From positions 1 to 14,526 of the forward strand of contig CAJOLG010000023.1 of NCBI GenBank assembly GCA_905235315.1: a stretch of 14,526 nt of DNA, in the 5' to 3' direction. Positions 6,844 through 12,759 of the stretch are shown piece by piece. Within the stretch, counting starts at the first letter, position 1. Every line of letters starts with the position of its first letter. Made by a program: the position numbers and the translations under genes. The stretch is from an uncultured Solobacterium sp. (GTDB lineage Bacteria; Bacillota_I; Bacilli_A; Erysipelotrichales; Erysipelotrichaceae). A model generated the notes under the pieces. That model saw nothing but the letters and a program-made list of their open reading frames with translations. It did not search any database and was not told the origin of the DNA.

Positions 6844-6897
6844 CCCGGCAAACCATTCCTGCATGGATGTCATTCCATGCCGGGCATGCACAGCCCG
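6844..6897 (+). terminator. Overlapping hairpins after the lipoprotein gene, possible terminator
   Basis: GCATGGA/TCCATGC (6861-6867 with 6874-6880) forms a perfect 7-bp hairpin. CCCGGCA/TGCCGGG (6844-6850 with 6878-6884) and CGGGC/GCCCG (6881-6885 with 6893-6897) compete for the same bases. There is only a short CTTTG after the last stem, so termination is plausible but weak. Confidence 0.45.
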
Positions 6898-6921
6898 CTT
6901 TGAGAAATTCTTCACAATGCG

Positions 6922-6950
6922 TTGTACGAACCCTACTTTTGTGATATATT
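6922..6950 (+). promoter_or_regulatory. Promoter of the 82-residue gene
   Basis: TTGTAC (6922-6927), a 17-base spacer, then TATATT (6945-6950), followed by an A-rich leader of about 30 bases. Confidence 0.65.
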
Positions 6951-6986
6951 AAAAACACAATAATATCGTGGGGGAAAATAACAAAA

Positions 6987-7235
6987 ATGCCAAAGAAATT
7001 GAGTGCGTATCAGAAAAAGCTCGAGTATAACAACGCGTATAATCGAGACAATTACCGCTCGTTTTCAATCCGGTACGGAAAAGAAAGCGAGAAGAAGATC
7101 ATCCGCTGGCTTGAGAAGCAGGACAGCGTGAAGGGCTATATCACCGGCCTGATCGAGGCAGACATGGAAAAACAGAAAGCGGCCCGCAAATCCGCCGCAA
7201 AGAAACCTGCCGCCAGAAAAACCGCAAAGAAATAA
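6987..7235 (+). CDS. Small basic protein, ribbon-helix-helix-like with Lys/Ala tail
   Basis: The protein has 82 residues. GGGGGA at 6970-6975 is the ribosome site, with spacing of 11. Residues about 24-60 fit a ribbon-helix-helix fold: a strand FSIRYG, a first helix SEKKIIRWLEKQ, a turn, and a second helix around VKGYITGLIEADM. Such domains dimerise and bind DNA through the paired strand. The C-terminus (61-82) is almost only Lys, Ala, Arg and Pro (KKPAARKTAKK), like histone H1-type tails that bind DNA loosely. It has its own promoter and a strong terminator, so it is a single-gene unit. No toxin partner is adjacent, so an antitoxin role is not supported. A DNA-binding regulator or nucleoid-associated protein is my inference. 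Confidence 0.8.
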   Translation: MPKKLSAYQKKLEYNNAYNRDNYRSFSIRYGKESEKKIIRWLEKQDSVKGYITGLIEADMEKQKAARKSAAKKPAARKTAKK

Positions 7236-7268
7236 TTCCGGTTTCTCCGTCTTTCATTGATTTCATCC

Positions 7269-7302
7269 AAAAACGATTGCGTTTCCTGCGTAATCGTTTT
7301 TT
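7269..7302 (+). terminator. Strong intrinsic terminator after the 82-residue gene
   Basis: AAAAACGATT (7269-7278) pairs with AATCGTTTTT (7292-7301), extended inside by GCG/CGT, and ends in a run of T. The A-rich 5' side means it can also act on the opposite strand. Confidence 0.9.
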
Positions 7303-7354
7303 CATTCCCGCATGTTCTGTCTCCTCCCGTTTCCTCTCATCATGCATGCATGTT

Positions 7355-7376
7355 ATCCGGTTTTGCCGGATTTTTT
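7355..7376 (+). terminator. Second intrinsic terminator-like hairpin
   Basis: ATCCGG (7355-7360) and CCGGAT (7366-7371) enclose TTTTG and are followed by TTTTT. It lies 53 bases beyond the previous terminator with no gene between. Confidence 0.7.
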
Positions 7377-7469
7377 CAGCCCAAAACCGGCACGAAACCG
7401 GGGCCGGAACCGGCAGAACAGACGCACAGAAACTGCTTTCTGAAACCGTGCGTTTCCTGACGCGTGCGG

Positions 7470-7498
7470 TTTATAACCCCGCCGCGGTGCGGTAAAAT
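7470..7498 (+). promoter_or_regulatory. Candidate promoter of the XRE regulator operon
   Basis: TTTATA (7470-7475), a 17-base spacer, then TAAAAT (7493-7498). The match is moderate. The predicted start near 7505 falls in the palindrome described next. Confidence 0.45.
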
Positions 7499-7503
7499 GG
7501 GTG

Positions 7504-7520
7504 CGCAACCGGCGGTTGCG
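7504..7520. repeat. Operator-like palindrome at the XRE promoter start site
   Basis: CGCAACC and GGTTGCG are perfect 7-base inverted arms around a 3-base centre, covering the predicted transcription start. XRE-type repressors commonly bind such sites, so autoregulation is a reasonable inference. Confidence 0.5.
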
Positions 7521-7604
7521 GAAGAATTTTCTGAAAACGCACCCGGCAGTTGGCAGACATTTTGCCGGTTTTCGTGCAGAATACTATCGAAAAGGGGAAG
7601 AATT

Positions 7605-8660
7605 ATGATCGGAGAAAAAATCGCAGAACTCAGAAGAACGAACAATATGTCGCAGGAGGAGCTTGCGGACCGGCTGGGAATCAGCCGCCAGTCAGTATCC
7701 AAGTGGGAGAGCGGACAGAGTCTTCCCGATATTGAAAAGCTCCCGCTCCTTTCCGATATTTTTCATGTATCGATTGATTATCTCGTAAAAGAAGATACCG
7801 TGCCGGCAGTGCAGCTTTCAGCCGACGAAGAACCCGCTTCCCAACCGGAGGACACCCCGTACCGGGATGCCCGGTTTCGCGACTGGGAAGAAGCCGTGCG
7901 CAAAACCTTTTTCTCCGCTGCGCCGAAGGAAGAGACCGAAAAATACATCCTGCGGAAAGAGGAGGCCGAAGAATTCATTGAACTCAGAACCAGAAAGGGC
8001 GAGCTCGTCGCCCGGAGCACCGCGGAGTGTGTCGGCTCCGTTGTCCCGGTTCTGATCATGGCGGCCCTTTCAGAAGGAGTTTCCGCCGTGAATGAATCTG
8101 CCGTTCTGCTTGGGGTTGTGGGAATGTTTCTCATGATCGCCCATGCGGTTTCCGGATTTATCCGCTCCGCCGGAATCGGATCCCAGTATGCGTTTCTCGA
8201 TAAAACCGAACTTCTGCCGGAATATGACGCAGAAGAAGTGATCGAAGCCCGCTGCCCGGAACTGAAACAGAAAAGCCGCTCGGATGCCGCTGTCGGTGTG
8301 GTATTGTGCATCCTCTCCGTCACACCGTTATTACTGGCGGTTGCCCTGACGGAGCTTACGGATTTTACTGCGCTTCTTTGTGTCTGTGTCATGTTTGGAA
8401 TGATTGCGGATGCGGTACGCCGCTTTGTCAAAGCCGGGTTTGCGGCGGGGATCGCAGACCGTCTCATGCAGGAAGGGGACTATGCCGTAAAGACAAAACA
8501 GCAGATTGATTTCAAGTCGATTTACTGGTCGGTGATCACTGTGATCTATTTCTCCTACAGCGCCGTAACCGGTTCCTGGGGAACCAGCTGGATCATCTGG
8601 GTCATTGCCAGAATTGCCTGGCCGTTTGTGTCGGGGGAAAAGGGATCCCAGCAAGAATGA
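7605..8660 (+). CDS. XRE-family transcriptional regulator with membrane C-terminus
   Basis: The protein has 351 residues, starting at ATG 7605 behind AGGGGAAG. Residues 1-62 form a typical XRE helix-turn-helix: IAELRRTNNMSQEELADRLG, then ISRQSVSKWESGQSLP with the recognition helix, and the closing IDYL. A charged linker (63-135) follows. The C-terminal part has about six hydrophobic segments (roughly 139-160, 165-186, 228-248, 253-271, 305-322, 327-344) in two similar pairs plus a final pair, so the DNA-binding domain should be tethered to the inner face of the membrane. This architecture is common in Bacillota regulators; the signal sensed is unknown. The next gene overlaps its stop by ATGA and encodes a small membrane-anchored protein, a possible partner. 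Confidence 0.9.
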   Translation: MIGEKIAELRRTNNMSQEELADRLGISRQSVSKWESGQSLPDIEKLPLLSDIFHVSIDYLVKEDTVPAVQLSADEEPASQPEDTPYRDARFRDWEEAVRKTFFSAAPKEETEKYILRKEEAEEFIELRTRKGELVARSTAECVGSVVPVLIMAALSEGVSAVNESAVLLGVVGMFLMIAHAVSGFIRSAGIGSQYAFLDKTELLPEYDAEEVIEARCPELKQKSRSDAAVGVVLCILSVTPLLLAVALTELTDFTALLCVCVMFGMIADAVRRFVKAGFAAGIADRLMQEGDYAVKTKQQIDFKSIYWSVITVIYFSYSAVTGSWGTSWIIWVIARIAWPFVSGEKGSQQE

Positions 8661-9022
8661 AAAAACGGATTCTGATCTGCGTCGTCATCCTGGGAATGAT
8701 TCTGGTGGGAGGCGCAGCCGCATTGCGGTATCAGACCGCGTTCCGCAAAACCCTGATAACGGAAGTGTCTTCCGATGACGGGAAGAATGTCATGAAGCTG
8801 TACCGGATCGGGGAACCGGAGTTTCCGTTTGGCTCTGTCACATGTGAAGCCATCCTGTTCCGCGATGGAAAACGCGTCCGTTCGGAATCCTTCCGGATGG
8901 CAAATGACGGAAAGAATCCGGATGAATCTTCCTTTACGGTCGTCTGGTCCGATACCGCGGTAACCGTGACTGTCCACCCGGAAGAAGCGGACGACGAGAC
9001 CCTTGTATTCCCGCTGGAATGA
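8657..9022 (+). CDS. Small membrane-anchored protein of unknown function
   Basis: The protein has 121 residues. The start codon overlaps the XRE stop (ATGA), so translation is coupled. KKR at 2-4 followed by one hydrophobic segment (about 5-24) suggests an N-in membrane anchor or uncleaved signal; no lipobox Cys is present. The remaining 95 or so residues are strand-rich (SSDDGKNVMKLYRIG, SFTVVWSDTAVTVTVHPEE) and should lie outside the cell as a small beta domain. I do not recognise the family. Its place in the operon suggests it works with, or is controlled by, the membrane-bound regulator. An intrinsic terminator begins at the last base of its stop codon. Confidence 0.8.
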   Translation: MKKRILICVVILGMILVGGAAALRYQTAFRKTLITEVSSDDGKNVMKLYRIGEPEFPFGSVTCEAILFRDGKRVRSESFRMANDGKNPDESSFTVVWSDTAVTVTVHPEEADDETLVFPLE

Positions 9023-9057
9023 CGCCGTTTCCTGCAGAACTGCCGGCCGGCGTTTTT
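9022..9057 (+). terminator. Intrinsic terminator of the XRE operon
   Basis: ACGCCG (9022-9027) pairs with CGGCGT (9048-9053), with inner GCAG/CTGC hairpin, followed by TTTTT. The stem begins inside the stop codon of the preceding gene. Confidence 0.85.
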
Positions 9058-9253
9058 CTTTGGCCGAAGGGAGATCCGAATGTCTGGTATTGGCTTCTGA
9101 CGCCGTCAGGTTGGTTTCGTGTACCCTTTCCGCAACAGATAAACCGGTTTGCGCAGCCGCTTCTGTTTTTCGAATCTGAGGCTGTCAAAAACGGAAAGCC
9201 TTCCGCTGTGCCTTCATGCATGGAATAATAAAATCAGAAAGGAGGGCATTCTT

Positions 9254-10180
9254 ATGGCCAACTACTGTCCGCAATGCGGATCTCCTGTCAATCCGAACAA
9301 CGCCTTCTGTGAAAACTGCGGCGCAAAACTGATCCTTCCTGACGAACCAAAGCACGAAGCCCCGGCTCCAAACCCGGCCCAAACCGGAGCCGCAATTCCC
9401 AATGAACCGAAAAAAGCGTCCGGGAAACGGCTCGCTCCGGTGATCTTCGGTCTTACGGCAGTTCTTCTTGTGGCGCTGTTTCTGCTGTTACGGCAGAAAA
9501 AAACACCGGAGCCGGAAGAAGTTCCGAATACGGTCCACACCCCGGAAATCGCAATTCCTTCCGCTGCTGCCTCGACCCCGGAACCCGATATACCGCAGGG
9601 CACCGGAGACTTCCTGACCTACGGCATTCCGGCTGACGCAGTTCAAAACCGCACCTACCGTTATCCGGGAACCTACGATGATGCGCCGGAAGAACGGATC
9701 TACGGCTCTCTGATCTTTACGAACTATACGTCTTCTCCGGTCAACCAGAGTATTCTTGACTTCGGCAAGGATAACAATATGGTGCTGGACGGGTATCTTG
9801 TATGTGAACTCGATTCCGAGATCTCATTCACCGGCCCGGATGTCAGTGATCGTGGGGTTGTGGTGTCACGGTATACCGGCGACTTCCATGATCCCGCTCT
9901 TATGGAGAATACGATTGATTCCTTCACCGACAATTACGGGGATGTATGTTATTTCTATGAAATTGATAATCACGGAAATCGCCAGGTTGTCTACTTCTAT
10001 ATCGAAAGTTACTGGGATGACGACGGTACGACCGCGGTATATCACGAAAACGCAACGTTCCTCGTGCCCGAGGACTATGACGGTGCCGTGCGCGGCTTTA
10101 TCAGCCCGCAGATTGAAAACATCTATGAACAACATGATCCGGACGAGGTGTTCTTCTTCCGCATCAATTCCAATCAGTAA
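9254..10180 (+). CDS. Zinc-ribbon, single-span membrane protein
   Basis: The protein has 308 residues. AAAGGAGGG at 9237-9245 sets the start at ATG 9254. The N-terminus is a zinc ribbon with four Cys (C5, C8, C19, C22 in CPQCG...CENCG), typical of the zinc_ribbon_2 domains placed at the front of many Bacillota membrane proteins. A Pro/Ala-rich linker leads to one membrane segment (about 60-79), then a Pro-rich stretch (83-115) and an external domain (about 116-308) rich in Tyr, Asp and Asn with no motif I can name. The topology implied is zinc ribbon inside and large domain outside. No convincing promoter was found in the 200 bases upstream. A bidirectional terminator separates it from gyrA. 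Confidence 0.85.
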   Translation: MANYCPQCGSPVNPNNAFCENCGAKLILPDEPKHEAPAPNPAQTGAAIPNEPKKASGKRLAPVIFGLTAVLLVALFLLLRQKKTPEPEEVPNTVHTPEIAIPSAAASTPEPDIPQGTGDFLTYGIPADAVQNRTYRYPGTYDDAPEERIYGSLIFTNYTSSPVNQSILDFGKDNNMVLDGYLVCELDSEISFTGPDVSDRGVVVSRYTGDFHDPALMENTIDSFTDNYGDVCYFYEIDNHGNRQVVYFYIESYWDDDGTTAVYHENATFLVPEDYDGAVRGFISPQIENIYEQHDPDEVFFFRINSNQ

Positions 10181-10185
10181 TTAAG

Positions 10186-10226
10186 AAAAGCCGCATGGAG
10201 CGAATCTGCTCTGCCTGCGGCTTTTT
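10186..10226. terminator. Bidirectional terminator between the zinc-ribbon gene and gyrA
   Basis: AAAAGCCGCA (10186-10195) and TGCGGCTTTT (10216-10225) form a 10-bp stem with inner GAGC/GCTC, with T-runs on the outgoing side of both strands. It lies 5 bases past each stop codon, serving both converging genes. Confidence 0.9.
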
Positions 10227-10230
10227 CTGA

Positions 10231-12747
10231 TTATTCCTGTACTTCGGCCGGGGATTCCGCGGGGGTTTCCTCTTCACTGCTGTCTTCCGAATCCGGATCG
10301 ACGATCGCAACCGTCGATACATGGGATTCGTCGGTTGTCCGGATAACCCGGACGCCCTGGGCATTGCGGCTGTAACTGCTGACCTGGTTCAGCGAGATGC
10401 GGATGATAATTCCGTCATCCGTGATGATCATACAGTCTTCATCCCCGTTGACCGCCTTGAGGCAGACGAGATTTCCGGTGCGCTCCGTGATGTTCATGGC
10501 CTTGACACCCTTGGTGCCGCGGCTGGTCATGCGGTATTCCTCAAGATCGGACTTCTTGCCGTAACCGTTGGCGGTTATCGTAAGAATCTGGCTTCCTTCC
10601 TCGGAGGTTGCCATACCGATGACTTCTCCGCCGTCGGTATTGACGCCCTTGACACCCATGGCGCCGCGTCCGCTGTGACGCACGAGGTTTTCGTGGAAGC
10701 GGACCGCCTTGCCGTTGGATACCGCAAGGATGATATTCGCATCTCCGCTGGTCGCTTTGACAAAGGCGAGCTCATCCCCGTCGCGCAGGGTAATCGCAAT
10801 CTTTCCGTTTGCCCGGATATTCTCAAACTCATCAATGATGACGCGTTTGACGAGGCCTTTCCTTGTCGCAAAGAAGAGTCCCTTTGCGGTGTCTTCCTTA
10901 CTGTAGGGAACGATGGCCCGGATCTTTTCTTCTTTCTCCAGCCGGAGAAGATTGACGACCGGGATGCCCTTGGAGGTACGGCTGTATTCGGGAATATTGA
11001 ATCCCCGCAGCCGGAATACCCGGCCCTTGCTGGTAAAGAAGAGCACATTGTCATGCGTGGACATGCCCACAAACTGATCCACGACATCGTCTTTGTTCAG
11101 GGAGGTTCCCTTGATGCCCTTGCCGCCGCGGTTCTGTACGCGGTAGGTGGAGCGCGGAATGCGCTTGATGTATCCGCCTTCGGAGAGGGTGATGATGACA
11201 TCCTCCACCGGAATCAGATCTTCGTCTTCGACATCTGCCACCGCATCGATGATTTCGGACAGACGCGGGGTTCCGTATTTTGCCTTGATCTCGGTCAGCT
11301 CCTTCCGCAGGATCTCTTCCACCCGGGAATGATTGGCCAGGATATCTTTGAAGTCGGCAATTTTAATCAGCAGATCCTGGTATTCATTCTCAATCTTTTC
11401 CCGCTCAAGACCGGTCAGCCGGCGGAACTGCATGTCAAGGATTGCCTTTGCCTGGATCTCGGTAAGGCCGAAGCCTTCCATCAGCCGCGGCATTGCCTCG
11501 TTGGCATCCCGGGAGCTGCGGATCGTATGAATGATTTCATCCAGATTATCCACCGCAATGCGTAATCCTTCGAGGATATGCGCCCGGTCTTCCGCTTTCT
11601 TCAGATCATACGTTGTCCGCCGGACGATCACTTCTTCCTGGAAGCCGATATACTCCTTCAGGATTTCAATAATGCCCGCCTGTTTCGGCGCTCCGTTGAT
11701 CAGTACGACATTGTTTACCGCAAAGTTGGACTGCAGGGGTGTCATCCGGTACAGCTGGTTGAGCAGCACATCAGCCTGGACATCCTTGCGCAGTTCCATG
11801 ACAATGCGGATGCCGTTCATATTCGATTCATCCCGCAGGTCGGTAATGCCCTCGATCTGCTTTTCTCTCGCCAGCATCGCGATGCGTTCCACGAGCGAGG
11901 CCTTGTTTACCATGTACGGGATTTCGGTTACGACAATCCGCTGCTTGCCGTTACTGTTGGGAATCTCTTCAATGCTCGTCTTTGCGCGCATGATGACCGA
12001 ACCGCGTCCGGTCTCAAAGGAATTGCGGATTCCGCTGCGGCCGAGAATATAGCCGCCGGTCGGGAAGTCCGGCCCCTTGATATACTGCATCAGATCGGTG
12101 GCGGTAATCTCCGGGTTGTCCATGACCGCAAAAATGCCGTCAATGACTTCGCCGAGATTGTGCGGCGCCACATTGGTTGCCATACCGACGGCGATTCCGC
12201 TCGACCCGTTGACCAACAGGTTCGGGAAGCGGGAGGGGAGAACCGTCGGTTCTTTTTCCTCGCCGTCATAGTTGTCCTGCATATCAACGGTATCTTTATC
12301 CAGCTCCCTCAGCATTTCCACGGCGATCTTGGACATGCGGGCTTCGGTATACCGCATTGCGGCTGCGCCGTCGCCGTCCATCGAGCCGAAGTTGCCGTGG
12401 CCGTCGACAAGTACCGCCCGCATATTCCAGGGCTGAGCCATGTAGACCAGGGCACCGTAAATGGAGGAGTCTCCATGGGGGTGATATTTACCCATGGTGT
12501 CACCGACAATACGCGCGCACTTCTTGTACGGCTTGTCGGGTCCGTTGTTCATTTCATTCATCGAGAAGAGGATTCTTCGCTGTACGGGTTTGAGTCCGTC
12601 GCGCACATCCGGAAGGGCACGTGCGACAATGACCGACATCGAATAATCCAGGAAGTCTCTGCGGATCTCCTTGGAAATCTCGGTTTCCGTAATATTTCCC
12701 GGGTCAAACTGGGACTCGTCAAATTCCATGTAATCGTCTTTTGCCAT
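10231..12747 (-). CDS. gyrA: DNA gyrase subunit A
   Basis: The protein has 838 residues, the usual length. It forms A2B2 gyrase with GyrB and introduces negative supercoils; the catalytic Tyr133 (in AAMRYTEAR) attaches to cleaved DNA. The quinolone region reads HPHGDSSIYGAL (89-100): Ser94 matches E. coli Ser83, but Gly98 stands where E. coli has Asp87. A GyrA-box variant QNRGGKG in the C-terminal beta-pinwheel, needed for DNA wrapping, argues for GyrA over ParC. The tail is acidic. The start is firm: AAGGAGGT lies seven bases before the ATG and overlaps the gyrB stop (TAAGGAGG), 12 bases between the genes, so the pair is co-transcribed and probably coupled. Confidence 0.97.
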   Translation of the reverse strand: MAKDDYMEFDESQFDPGNITETEISKEIRRDFLDYSMSVIVARALPDVRDGLKPVQRRILFSMNEMNNGPDKPYKKCARIVGDTMGKYHPHGDSSIYGALVYMAQPWNMRAVLVDGHGNFGSMDGDGAAAMRYTEARMSKIAVEMLRELDKDTVDMQDNYDGEEKEPTVLPSRFPNLLVNGSSGIAVGMATNVAPHNLGEVIDGIFAVMDNPEITATDLMQYIKGPDFPTGGYILGRSGIRNSFETGRGSVIMRAKTSIEEIPNSNGKQRIVVTEIPYMVNKASLVERIAMLAREKQIEGITDLRDESNMNGIRIVMELRKDVQADVLLNQLYRMTPLQSNFAVNNVVLINGAPKQAGIIEILKEYIGFQEEVIVRRTTYDLKKAEDRAHILEGLRIAVDNLDEIIHTIRSSRDANEAMPRLMEGFGLTEIQAKAILDMQFRRLTGLEREKIENEYQDLLIKIADFKDILANHSRVEEILRKELTEIKAKYGTPRLSEIIDAVADVEDEDLIPVEDVIITLSEGGYIKRIPRSTYRVQNRGGKGIKGTSLNKDDVVDQFVGMSTHDNVLFFTSKGRVFRLRGFNIPEYSRTSKGIPVVNLLRLEKEEKIRAIVPYSKEDTAKGLFFATRKGLVKRVIIDEFENIRANGKIAITLRDGDELAFVKATSGDANIILAVSNGKAVRFHENLVRHSGRGAMGVKGVNTDGGEVIGMATSEEGSQILTITANGYGKKSDLEEYRMTSRGTKGVKAMNITERTGNLVCLKAVNGDEDCMIITDDGIIIRISLNQVSSYSRNAQGVRVIRTTDESHVSTVAIVDPDSEDSSEEETPAESPAEVQE

Positions 12748-12759
12748 TGTCTGACCTCC

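Larger units (their letters stand above)
7236..7604. other. Intergenic region of 369 bases with two terminators, promoter and operator-like repeats
   Basis: No coding sequence is supported here. From left to right: the terminator at 7269-7302, a pyrimidine-rich stretch, CATGCATGCATG (7341-7352), a second terminator-like hairpin (7355-7376), a segment rich in ACCGG (7384-7416), the candidate promoter of the XRE gene with its palindrome (7470-7520), and a leader of about 95 bases with a hairpin made of CCGGCA/TGCCGG. The upstream in-frame extension of the XRE gene to 7464 has no ribosome site and falls within the promoter. Confidence 0.7.

Noticed and set aside
7464..7604. 47-residue upstream extension of the XRE regulator
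   Set aside because: It covers the candidate promoter and operator; ATG 7605 has AGGGGAAG and matches the usual XRE N-terminus.
9019..9228. Possible 69-residue coding frame overlapping the stop of the 121-residue gene
   Set aside because: An intrinsic terminator begins at 9022 within its first codons, there is no ribosome site of its own, and the product has no recognisable feature.
10321..11565. Long plus-strand open frame (414 codons) opposite gyrA
   Set aside because: Antisense shadow of the GyrA C-terminal domain, with no ribosome site or motif.
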